This document shows positions 17,526-25,295 of a stretch of DNA of 44,800 nucleotides, in pieces. The first letter of the stretch is position 1. Each line of letters opens with the position of its first letter. The notes under the pieces were generated by a model. The model saw only the letters and a list, made by a program, of their open reading frames with translations. It was not told the DNA's origin and did not search any database. The DNA comes from an uncultured Clostridia bacterium (GTDB taxonomy: Bacteria; Bacillota; Clostridia; TANB77; CAG-508), in assembly GCA_934162255.1 (NCBI GenBank), contig CAKPIG010000008.1:1-44800 (forward strand), in the 5' to 3' direction. The translations under genes and the position numbers were made by a program.

Positions 17526-19253
17526 TTAATTTCTATTTTTTAACGGAAACCTCCGGCCTCCGCCACCTCCACCGAAAGAGCCTCCTCCTCCGCCTCCAGA
17601 AGAGAATCCACCTCCTCCAGATGAGTAACTTTCAGCTCTTGATTTTGCTATTTGTGCTGAACTTATTCCTCTTGAAGCACATGCATTTATAAATATAATA
17701 TTGTCATAAGAACTAAAGTTTGATTGTTCTATTACTTCTGGATATAATTCTTTAAACTCTTTAGATACTTCTTTTGCTATTCCAAGCATTTGAGCAAATA
17801 CCATATATTCCTCAAATAATGTAACTTCAACTGCTTCCCTATTTGGAATTAATGTATATTCTAGCAAGAATCTTTTTAATCCAGCTAATTCTTCTGCTTC
17901 TTTTCTCATTTCACTTGAAAGTATTTTTAAGTTTGAACTAAATATAAATACTTTTCTTCTTTCTTGTTTTATATTGCCTTCTTCTATTAATTTTTTCTCT
18001 TCTTCTGAAATTATTTCTTCAAACCATCTTAATATTCTTTCATAATGAATTTTACACCATGATTCAAACTCTTTATTTTCCAACACTCCATCTTTACTTG
18101 CCTGATACATCATATCAAACAATTTTTTCTCTTTTGAATTTGTTATTTGTTCTGAATTTGTTTCATTTAATATTAGAACAACTCCATCCTTTTTAAATAC
18201 CTTTCCTTGTTCTCTTATTTCTAATCTTATTAATGAATCTTTAATCCATTTTAATATTATTGCTCCTAATAAATCTGTTTTGTTTTTTAATAGATAGTAT
18301 TTAGTTGCAATGTAATATGCTCTAAGAATATCTTTGTTACAAGGTATATCTCTAAAATATGGTATATCTTTTGCTATCTTTTTTCCACCATTTTCATATT
18401 CCATTTTTTCTTTTTTAAAGAAAAATGTAACTGCTAAAACTACAATCGTAATTGTTAGTGCGAAAGGTAGAATTATTGTAATAAATATTACAAAGAGATT
18501 TTCAGCTGAAGAATCATCATCTGTGTATGTTGTTGCCCCTTCTTGTGACATATTATAATAATATGAAAAATCATTATTTAAGTAATTTGTTGTATTAAAC
18601 GTTCCTTGTGGAAATTTTACTAAAATTGTCATATATTCATCTGTTGCCAATCTTCCATCTGACTGCATTTCTATATATCCATCATAAACATATGCCGTTC
18701 CTCCATAGTTGCCATATCCCCATACATCTATATCATCAGGAAAATATTGATCCGCATGTATTTTTATGTATGCTGTTCCTATTGAATTAGAAAATTCTTT
18801 TGGTATTAATGTCCAATATACCATTTGTGAATCTGTTAGTTCAGATACAAAATTTGTGATCTCATATTCTACTGTGTAAACATGATTACCTGTACTACTT
18901 ATCCCCCAACAAAGTTCCACTCCATTTGATACTTTGTTTATTCCACATTTATATGCTTTTGTTTCAAAGCTTGCTGATGTGTTCCAACGATCTAATGTAT
19001 CATATTTTCTACTTCCTTCTCTTACTTCTAAGTTTTGTATTTGAGAATTGCCTAAATTGTAATATGGATGATACACTTCTGTTCCTTGATTAGTGTAACA
19101 TTTCCATGTTTCTGTGACTTTTGCATCTCCATTTTCTTCAATATAAATATCCATTGATATTTTATCAATTGAATTTGCTTGTGCATATTTTCCTATGCTT
19201 AATACAAAAAAACTGAATATAAAAATCACAAATAATTTTACTATTTTTTTCAT
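17526..19253 (-). CDS. DUF2207 family membrane protein with glycine-rich tail
   Basis: This 575-residue protein has a signal peptide (about 1-27), an extracytoplasmic beta-rich DUF2207 domain (about 30-230), a transmembrane segment (about 258-282, IFITIILPFALTITIVVLAV), a mostly helical cytoplasmic part, and a C-terminal tail with runs of Gly and Ser ending in RRFPLKNRN. The layout matches the predicted membrane protein family DUF2207, in which such Gly-rich ends are usual. Its biochemical role is unknown. I chose the ATG at 19253, since an earlier ATG at 19259 directly touches the GAGGGG ribosome binding site. It is a single-gene unit with its own terminator, between the rpoBC operon and the surface-protein cluster. 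Confidence 0.85.
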   Translation of the reverse strand: MKKIVKLFVIFIFSFFVLSIGKYAQANSIDKISMDIYIEENGDAKVTETWKCYTNQGTEVYHPYYNLGNSQIQNLEVREGSRKYDTLDRWNTSASFETKAYKCGINKVSNGVELCWGISSTGNHVYTVEYEITNFVSELTDSQMVYWTLIPKEFSNSIGTAYIKIHADQYFPDDIDVWGYGNYGGTAYVYDGYIEMQSDGRLATDEYMTILVKFPQGTFNTTNYLNNDFSYYYNMSQEGATTYTDDDSSAENLFVIFITIILPFALTITIVVLAVTFFFKKEKMEYENGGKKIAKDIPYFRDIPCNKDILRAYYIATKYYLLKNKTDLLGAIILKWIKDSLIRLEIREQGKVFKKDGVVLILNETNSEQITNSKEKKLFDMMYQASKDGVLENKEFESWCKIHYERILRWFEEIISEEEKKLIEEGNIKQERRKVFIFSSNLKILSSEMRKEAEELAGLKRFLLEYTLIPNREAVEVTLFEEYMVFAQMLGIAKEVSKEFKELYPEVIEQSNFSSYDNIIFINACASRGISSAQIAKSRAESYSSGGGGFSSGGGGGGSFGGGGGGRRFPLKNRN

Positions 19254-19273
19254 AAACATCCCCTCTGTAATTA

Positions 19274-19301
19274 TTATTACATACCACAAAAAAAATATCA
19301 A
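19274..19301 (-). promoter_or_regulatory. Possible promoter of the DUF2207 gene
   Basis: TTGATA (19301-19296), 16 bp and TAATAA (19279-19274) on the minus strand. The -10 is weak, so this is tentative. Confidence 0.35.
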
Positions 19302-19332
19302 TATTATTTGTAAATTATTTACTTTTTACGAC

Positions 19333-19360
19333 AAAAAAATACACCTCTGTTTTAGAGATG
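19333..19360 (-). terminator. Intrinsic terminator of the beta-helix surface protein gene
   Basis: CATCTCT (19360-19354) and AGAGGTG (19348-19342) pair with one G-T on the minus strand, followed by TATTTTTTTG. It lies ten bases after the stop codon. Confidence 0.85.
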
Positions 19361-19370
19361 CATTCTTCTT

Positions 19371-21878
19371 TTATAACGTATATTGATGTCCTCCAAAGAA
19401 GTAGAAGTTTCCACTTCCTCCTCCTGAGCTATCGGCACTTTCAGTGTAAATATGTGTATTATATACCCCTGATTCATTATTATGTTGTGATTTAAGTGTA
19501 TTACAAGCAAATACAATTGAATCATGTAATGTCATTTTAGTTCCGTTATATACTTTCATATCATCTTGTCCATTAGTACTTGTCCAAGTATAAAATTTTG
19601 CAGATGGAGTACTGTTTATTGAATCATACATTCTTGTTTGATATCCTCCACCAATTGCTACTACTTCCATTACATAACCTCTAATTTTAGTTGCACTTGG
19701 AATTGAGCAATTCATTACGACTAAATCCTCTGCTCCATTGTAGCTTGTATTTGCATTTCCTATTGATGTATTATTTCCATAGTATTGTCTATATATTCCA
19801 TATGTTCCAGTAAATGTACATCCTGTTACAGATGCTTTTGCAGTATCTGTTGTATACAAAGCCCATCCTGTGTTTGCAGAAATTGTTGTATTTGAAATCC
19901 AATGTTGTCCTGAACCGTTTTGAAGAAATATTGCTCTACCTGCACTTGTTGCTTTTACTGTTCCTCCTGTTATACTTACATAGTTACTTGTTCCTCTGCT
20001 ATCAACTGCAGCCCAGTTTGCATCTGAGCCATAATATGCTACCGTACCACCTGACATATTAAATTTATTAGCATTCCAAATAGCTCCTCTTGTATTAGAT
20101 TGTATTGTTCCATTTTTTAATGTTAATGTACCTGGATTTGATATTGCATGTCCTGATGGAACTTGACCATATATACTACCATTTCCCTCTATAACTAAAG
20201 TTCCTTGATTTACTATAGATGATGTTTTACTTGTTACTGTTTTTCCATTTAAATTAAGTGTAATTGATTTTGCTGATGATACTGTAAATGATTCTGTTGT
20301 ATTTGCAAGTACTGTTATAGTACCACTATTTGTTGCATTTAATGCATTTGCAATGCTTGTATATTTTGTAGAACCATATTGTGCTATAGCTGCCTTTAGT
20401 GTAATACTTGTTGTTGCAGATTTCACATTTCCAGCAACATCATATACATCTGCCCTTAAATTATAGGTTGTTGATGGCGATAATGATAATGCATTAGACA
20501 TACTTGATACTGATGTTGTTGTACTTGCATCTGTTGTATTCATATCATGATATGAATTTGTTCTTAATGTTTTATATGAAGTTTCAGTTGATAATTTCCA
20601 ATACCAAATTATTTTTGCAATTCCACTTCCTCCTGTGTCTGCTGCTGATGATACTGTCATTGTTGCTGCTGTTGCAATTGTTGCTGATACTGAGCCTGAA
20701 ACAGCTATTGTTGGAACTGATGTATCAATTTTAAATGTTTTTGTTACAACTTCACTTACATTTCCTACATTGTCTACAGCTCTATAATATCTATATGTTG
20801 TTCCTGCTGTTGAAATCTTATAAGGTTCTACTGAAGAATCCCATGAATAATCTATCCATGTTTTATTATCTGTTGATATTTGATATTTTGCAATTCCTGA
20901 AAAATCACTTTCTTCTACTCCTGTAACTTCTCCATATACAGTCTTATTTGTCCAAGTTCCTGCAGTATAACTTGATGTACTATCACTTGTTTTTGAAAAA
21001 TATGTTTCTACTGTTGGTTTTGCAACTTTGTTATCAAACCAATATGGTCCAAACCAATAGCATTTACCTGAACCATCAGATGCATCAACAACCTGCTTTC
21101 CAGTTGCCACACCTGCATTTCCTTGTGTATCATATATTTGTCTTATAAACAAACAATATTCTCCATTTAATCCTTCACCAATTCTTTGTGTAACTCCACT
21201 TTCATAATCAGTCCATTCTCCACCTTCTAATGTATTCGAACTACTTGATAAGTAATATTGATAACTATTTGTACTCGCTAAACCTACTAATGATTTATCT
21301 GTTACTGTTATTTTTAAATCTGTACTTTGGCAGTATGACGCTGCATTTGATTCTATTGTAACTTCAGGGTCTAATAGTTTTACATCAATGTTAATATATG
21401 AGTTTAACTCATTATCACTTGACATTTTTCCATCCACCCATGCAAAGATAAGATCTATTGTTGTTTCTTGTTTAGGTTGTAAAATTGTTCCTTCCTGTGT
21501 CCCTACAACAATATTTGTGTTATCATAAAATTTTTCATCATAGCTTATTCCTGTAACTTTGTATATATAATCTGTATTATTATAAAGTTTTACGTTATAT
21601 ACTACTTCTGAAGTAGTATCTTCTGAGTTCAATATTATTTTTGAACTTATCATTCTTTTACTATAAGTATTTATTTGTGTACCTTCTAATCCAGAAGAAT
21701 AAGCTTCTGTTATATCACTTATAAAGACTCCATCTTGTAACGGACTTTCTGCATGTGCTTCTATTGTACCTGTTATGTTATCTATGTTTGCAAATGCTGT
21801 TCCTATAAAAACTGCCATAAACATAAGAAAAATGGGGAATATATTTGAAATGGTCTTTTTCTTTTTTATCTTTTTCAT
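19371..21878 (-). CDS. Large secreted surface protein: shared N-module, Ig-like domains, beta-helix
   Basis: This 835-residue protein carries a signal segment (about 10-30, cleavage likely after AFA) and the shared module to about residue 168 (ITGTIE, AESPLQDGVFISD, INTYSKRM, LNSYIN). An Ig-like segment (YQYYLS...YCLF) resembles one in the BspA-like protein at 4456-7536. Two further Ig-like domains include YYRAVDNVGNVSEV and DVAGN, typical of bacterial extracellular repeats. The C-terminal half is a parallel beta-helix: short GTLTLKNG, MSGGTV and SITGGTV-type coils, as in pectate-lyase-fold adhesins, with no catalytic signature that I can see. The extreme C-terminus (SGGGSGNFYFFGGHQYTL) is no known anchor. 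A role in adhesion or glycan binding is inferred. The start follows AAGGAG. It is separated from the next surface gene by a terminator. Confidence 0.8.
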   Translation of the reverse strand: MKKIKKKKTISNIFPIFLMFMAVFIGTAFANIDNITGTIEAHAESPLQDGVFISDITEAYSSGLEGTQINTYSKRMISSKIILNSEDTTSEVVYNVKLYNNTDYIYKVTGISYDEKFYDNTNIVVGTQEGTILQPKQETTIDLIFAWVDGKMSSDNELNSYINIDVKLLDPEVTIESNAASYCQSTDLKITVTDKSLVGLASTNSYQYYLSSSSNTLEGGEWTDYESGVTQRIGEGLNGEYCLFIRQIYDTQGNAGVATGKQVVDASDGSGKCYWFGPYWFDNKVAKPTVETYFSKTSDSTSSYTAGTWTNKTVYGEVTGVEESDFSGIAKYQISTDNKTWIDYSWDSSVEPYKISTAGTTYRYYRAVDNVGNVSEVVTKTFKIDTSVPTIAVSGSVSATIATAATMTVSSAADTGGSGIAKIIWYWKLSTETSYKTLRTNSYHDMNTTDASTTTSVSSMSNALSLSPSTTYNLRADVYDVAGNVKSATTSITLKAAIAQYGSTKYTSIANALNATNSGTITVLANTTESFTVSSAKSITLNLNGKTVTSKTSSIVNQGTLVIEGNGSIYGQVPSGHAISNPGTLTLKNGTIQSNTRGAIWNANKFNMSGGTVAYYGSDANWAAVDSRGTSNYVSITGGTVKATSAGRAIFLQNGSGQHWISNTTISANTGWALYTTDTAKASVTGCTFTGTYGIYRQYYGNNTSIGNANTSYNGAEDLVVMNCSIPSATKIRGYVMEVVAIGGGYQTRMYDSINSTPSAKFYTWTSTNGQDDMKVYNGTKMTLHDSIVFACNTLKSQHNNESGVYNTHIYTESADSSGGGSGNFYFFGGHQYTL

Positions 21879-21907
21879 CTATATTTTCTCCTTGTTTTTA
21901 TTATAAC

Positions 21908-21954
21908 ATTATATTGTTACATTTATATTACTTTTTTATTACATTTCAATTACA
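21908..21954 (-). promoter_or_regulatory. Four-site 11-bp operator array and -10 of the beta-helix protein gene
   Basis: On the minus strand TGTAAT, TGTAAT, AGTAAT and TGTAAC lie exactly 11 bp apart (plus-strand starts 21949, 21938, 21927 and 21916). Three fit the WalR half-site TGTWAH. A -10 TATAAT (21913-21908) follows immediately, with a second TATAAT at 21905-21900. No -35 hexamer is present, because the repeats occupy that region. This is the layout expected for a promoter that needs an activator. Confidence 0.65.
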
Positions 21955-21956
21955 AT

Positions 21957-22003
21957 ACAAAAAAATAGAATATAAATACTGTCTGGAATATTTATATTCT
22001 ATT
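21957..22003 (-). terminator. Intrinsic terminator of the GLUG-repeat protein gene
   Basis: A perfect 15-bp stem (AATAGAATATAAATA, 22003-21989 with 21978-21964) on the minus strand is followed by seven T residues. It separates the two tandem surface-protein genes into distinct transcription units. Confidence 0.88.
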
Positions 22004-22009
22004 AAATTT

Positions 22010-24481
22010 TTATTCAAATGACAATATTGGATATCCTCCATTTTTATTGCTACTATCTGCTTTAAAATATGAACCTGAACCATTTAATGTTGATGTAAAT
22101 TTCTTTAAGTCACTTGCATATCGTGACTGTGCTCCAGAATCACTTGATTTAGAAGCATTTCCATATTTTGCCCCACAATCTGACCTCCAATAATTATTTG
22201 TTAAGCTTATTGTTCCTGAACCAGTCTGATACGCCACAATACCACCTGTGCTAAATGTTCCTGAAAGTGTTCCTGCATTGTATGAACTTACTATCTGTAT
22301 TGAATTTGTTGAGCTTGGTACTGCGGCTCCTATTATTCCACCTGCACCACCTGTTACCACTATTCTAGCATTATTATATGACCATCTAATTATAGCAGCT
22401 CCTCCAGAACCAGCAATACCTCCGGCGTAAGCTCCTGAACTAGTATAATCTATTGTATATATATTTCCTCTGTTTCCACAACAAGTTACATATCCTGTAC
22501 TAAGTTCTCCAACCATGCCTCCTACACGTTTTCCTTTTATATTTCCAGTATTAATACAGTACTCTATAACTCCATTACTTTTATTTATTCCTGCCATTGC
22601 TCCAACATATACTCCTTGAGCCGTTGAAGCCGTTACAGAATCACTACATTTTACAGTTGCACTATTTGTGCAATATCTAATTTTTCCTCCTGATGAATAT
22701 GCAGTAATTCCACCAATATATACTGTATTTCCTGCAATTGTCCCTCTTGTAATATTTACATATTCTATTGTTCCTAAATTTGTTCCTACGCATGCAGCTG
22801 TTGTTGAGTAATCTCCCGATGTTGTAGTAATACTAGGTGAACTTATCGTTAGATTTTTTATTGTTCCACTATTTTTGCCAAATAACGCATTTTCTTTACG
22901 AGTTCCGTTTGTAATTGTTAAACCTGAAATAGTGTATCCTCCACCATTATATGTACCTGCAAATGCATGTGCATCTGTTCCATCATATCCTATTGGAGTC
23001 CAATTTCCTCTTAGTATTATAGAATTTAATTGTGTTATTGTTATTCCACTATATGTTGTTCCCCCATTTACTTTTGCTGCCAATGTTGATAGTTCTGCAT
23101 CTGTTTTTATTGTGTAATCTGTATTTGATACAGTGCTTGATGTTTTTGTGTTTCCTGCAGCATCTGTTACTACTACATATGCACTATATGTATTTCCAAA
23201 TGTTGTTCTTGAAAATGTATATGTTGCACTTCCTGATGATGTTGTTACTGTTGTTTTCAAGCTTCCTCCTACATAAAATTTATATGTAGCTACTCCAGAA
23301 TTCGCATCAGCTCCTGTTGCCGTATATTTAATTCTTTTTCCTGATATTCCTCCTGATGATATTGTCGCTGTGCTTGGTGCTGTATTATCTAAATAGAATG
23401 CACTACTTTTTGTTTTTATTGAATTTCCTGCTATATCTTTTGCCCAAATCCATAGATACCAATTGTTACCTGTTCCTGTTGATATTGCTATACTTCCACC
23501 ATTTGCAAAAGATTTGCTAAATGCACTATCTGCTGGTTCTGATGTATTTTGTGTCCATACATATTTTAATGAATCTGCATCTACACCAGAATAAGTATCA
23601 GATACAGTTACTGTTGTACTATGGCTTTTTGCCCATTTTGTACTTCCATTTGTTCCAAATGATATACTAGGTTTAGTTAGGTCTATTTTTAATTTAGTTG
23701 ATGCAACTTCACTTTCTTGCCCTAAATTATCAATAGCTTTAACATATAATGTCTCATCCATACTTATCTTATATATAGTAGATGTCGAAACATAACTTCC
23801 TACTCTATTTAGTTCTCCATCCCAATCCATCCAAGATGAATTATTAAAACTATATTTTATTTGCTCTATTTGTGTTCTGTCATCTCTTGTTGAGGTAGTA
23901 GCTGTTACAGGTACTGCTTCATTAGTCCATTCTTCATTACTTGGATTATCTAATATTGGTTTATTTGGACCTGGTATTCCTATTTCAAAATTAATATATG
24001 CATTTAATACTGTATTTTCTGCAATTGTTCCATTTTTATAATTAATTTTTATATATACTATAACCTCTGTTTTAGAAGGAATATCTTCTCCTATTTGTGT
24101 TCCTGCTTCTGTATATACTGTTGTTTCTATATTTGCATTATCATAAAAATCCTCATCATAGCTAATTCCTCTATATTCATATAAGTAATTCGTGTTATTA
24201 TACAATTTTATTTTCATTATTACTTCTGATTCTGATGCATCTAATGTTACTTTTGTATTTAACATCCTCTTACTATATGTATTTATTATTGCTTCTGCAC
24301 TATTTGATTGATATACTTCTGCATCACTTATAAATACTCCATCTTGCAGAGGGCTCTCTGCTTGTACTTCTATTGTTCCTGTGATATTTCCTATACTTGC
24401 AAACGCTGTTCCTATTAAAACTACCATAAACATAAGAAAAAAAGGAAATATATTTGAAATACTTTTTCTTGATTTTCTCAT
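22010..24481 (-). CDS. Large secreted surface protein: shared N-module, Ig-like domains, GLUG repeats
   Basis: This 823-residue protein carries a signal segment (about 8-29, cleavage likely after AFA) and the shared module to about residue 170 (GNITGTIE, AESPLQDGVFISDAE, INTYSKRML, KLYNNTNY). Ig-like domains follow at about 185-450 (LYVKAIDNLGQESEV, AKDIAGN, VVTDAAGN). From about residue 510 come GLUG-type repeats: LFGKNSGTIKNLTI, GTNLGTIEYVNI, GGITAYSSGG, GGMVGEL and GGIAGSGG. GLUG repeats occur in secreted adhesins and in proteins next to IgA-protease-like domains, but no peptidase motif is visible here. No LPXTG or S-layer domain is present. GGGAGAG precedes the ATG. The promoter and the repeat array upstream are described separately. 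Confidence 0.82.
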   Translation of the reverse strand: MRKSRKSISNIFPFFLMFMVVLIGTAFASIGNITGTIEVQAESPLQDGVFISDAEVYQSNSAEAIINTYSKRMLNTKVTLDASESEVIMKIKLYNNTNYLYEYRGISYDEDFYDNANIETTVYTEAGTQIGEDIPSKTEVIVYIKINYKNGTIAENTVLNAYINFEIGIPGPNKPILDNPSNEEWTNEAVPVTATTSTRDDRTQIEQIKYSFNNSSWMDWDGELNRVGSYVSTSTIYKISMDETLYVKAIDNLGQESEVASTKLKIDLTKPSISFGTNGSTKWAKSHSTTVTVSDTYSGVDADSLKYVWTQNTSEPADSAFSKSFANGGSIAISTGTGNNWYLWIWAKDIAGNSIKTKSSAFYLDNTAPSTATISSGGISGKRIKYTATGADANSGVATYKFYVGGSLKTTVTTSSGSATYTFSRTTFGNTYSAYVVVTDAAGNTKTSSTVSNTDYTIKTDAELSTLAAKVNGGTTYSGITITQLNSIILRGNWTPIGYDGTDAHAFAGTYNGGGYTISGLTITNGTRKENALFGKNSGTIKNLTISSPSITTTSGDYSTTAACVGTNLGTIEYVNITRGTIAGNTVYIGGITAYSSGGKIRYCTNSATVKCSDSVTASTAQGVYVGAMAGINKSNGVIEYCINTGNIKGKRVGGMVGELSTGYVTCCGNRGNIYTIDYTSSGAYAGGIAGSGGAAIIRWSYNNARIVVTGGAGGIIGAAVPSSTNSIQIVSSYNAGTLSGTFSTGGIVAYQTGSGTISLTNNYWRSDCGAKYGNASKSSDSGAQSRYASDLKKFTSTLNGSGSYFKADSSNKNGGYPILSFE

Positions 24482-24502
24482 TTATACTCTCTCCCAGCTT
24501 GA

Positions 24503-24530
24503 ATTATATCATAATATATTTAATTTTCAA
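24503..24530 (-). promoter_or_regulatory. SigA promoter of the GLUG-repeat protein gene
   Basis: TTGAAA (24530-24525), 16 bp and a perfect TATAAT (24508-24503) on the minus strand. An inverted repeat AGCTC-GTAA-GAGCT (24532-24545) touches the -35 and could be a second binding site. Confidence 0.7.
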
Positions 24531-24548
24531 TAGCTCGTAAGAGCTTCG

Positions 24549-24567
24549 ATATATATATATATATATA
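24549..24567. repeat. AT dinucleotide repeat in a divergent promoter region
   Basis: Nine AT units plus one base lie between the 11-bp operator array (24592-24619) and the -35 of the GLUG-protein promoter. A length change by slippage would shift the array relative to the promoter by 2 bp per unit. Confidence 0.9.
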
Positions 24568-24591
24568 CTCTCCCAAGGTTTTCAGAGGTTT

Positions 24592-24619
24592 GTTACATTT
24601 TTATTACAAAATTATTACA
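24592..24619 (-). promoter_or_regulatory. Three-site 11-bp operator array (WalR-like) before the GLUG-protein gene
   Basis: On the minus strand TGTAAT, TGTAAT and TGTAAC are exactly 11 bp apart (plus-strand starts 24614, 24603 and 24592), and all fit TGTWAH. It is 62-89 bp upstream of the -35 of the minus-strand gene and about 20 bp upstream of the -35 of the divergent membrane-protein gene, so it could influence either. Confidence 0.65.
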
Positions 24620-24636
24620 TTTTTTATTTTATATTA

Positions 24637-24664
24637 TTGACTTTTTTTTATGTTATAGTAAAAT
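24637..24664 (+). promoter_or_regulatory. Probable SigA promoter of the COG2426 gene
   Basis: TTGACT (24637-24642), 16 bp and TAAAAT (24659-24664) on the plus strand, with a strong ribosome binding site AAGGAGG before the ATG. Confidence 0.6.
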
Positions 24665-24694
24665 AATATAAGTTAATTTTAAGGAGGATTTTAC

Positions 24695-25258
24695 ATGGCA
24701 AGTTTACCTATATTCGTAAAATATTTAATAACTTTTTTTGTTAGTATGGTTCCCATCATTGAACTTAGAGGAGCTATCCCTATCGCTGAAAGTCTTGGAT
24801 TAAATATATTTATTTATTATCCTGTAGCAATAATTGGAAATATGCTACCTGTTCCAATTATTTATTTATTTGCAAGAAAAGTTCTTGAATGGGGAAAAGA
24901 TAAAAAAATAATTGGTAAGTTTTTTACTTGGTGTTTAGAGAAAGGTGAAAAAGGCGGAGAAAAATTAAAACAATCTGCTGGTAATAAAGGCTTATTTTTT
25001 GCTTTATTAATTTTCGTTGGAATTCCTCTTCCTGGCACAGGTGCTTGGACTGGAACTCTTGCTGCAAGTTTTTTAAATATAGATTTTAAAACTAGTGTAG
25101 TTTCTATTACATTAGGTGTTTTACTTGCAGGAATTATAATGTCTTTTGGTAGCAAACTTGTTTCAATTTTTGGTTGGGCTGGTTTAGCAGCAATTATTGG
25201 AATTTTAATTGTCATAATAGTTGCAACAATTGTTATTAAAAAAAGAAAAAATAAATAG
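24695..25258 (+). CDS. COG2426 / small multidrug export family membrane protein
   Basis: This 187-residue integral membrane protein has four to five predicted helices. It opens with an N-terminal MVPIIELRGAIPIAESLG motif, then PVAIIGNMLPVPIIY, a charged loop rich in Lys and Gly, GIPLPGTGAWTGTLAA, and a C-terminal helix ending in KKRKNK. This pattern is typical of the family annotated as small multidrug export proteins (COG2426). The name is historical and the true substrate is not established, so I would not call it a drug pump. AAGGAGG precedes the ATG. It is monocistronic, divergent from the GLUG-protein gene, and converges on the AI-2E-family gene through a shared hairpin. Confidence 0.85.
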   Translation: MASLPIFVKYLITFFVSMVPIIELRGAIPIAESLGLNIFIYYPVAIIGNMLPVPIIYLFARKVLEWGKDKKIIGKFFTWCLEKGEKGGEKLKQSAGNKGLFFALLIFVGIPLPGTGAWTGTLAASFLNIDFKTSVVSITLGVLLAGIIMSFGSKLVSIFGWAGLAAIIGILIVIIVATIVIKKRKNK

Positions 25259-25266
25259 TAAAAAAA

Positions 25267-25295
25267 GAGCACATCTCTTATTCAGAGATATGTTC
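25267..25295. terminator. Bidirectional terminator overlapping the end of the AI-2E-family gene
   Basis: GAGCACATCTCT (25267-25278) pairs with AGAGATATGTTC (25284-25295). T runs follow on the plus strand (25296-25301), and A runs preceding it serve as the T run for the minus strand. The last codons and stop of the minus-strand gene are within the stem. Confidence 0.85.

Noticed and set aside
19371..24481. Cell-wall sortase substrates
   Set aside because: I checked the C-termini of all three large surface proteins: there is no LPXTG, hydrophobic stretch or basic tail.
24695..25258. Calling this gene a drug efflux pump
   Set aside because: The family name includes multidrug export, but the sequence gives no support for substrates.
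24862..25272. 136-residue minus-strand frame opposite the COG2426 gene
   Set aside because: It overlaps a recognised gene with a good promoter and ribosome binding site, and its stop-to-start position lies in the convergent terminator.
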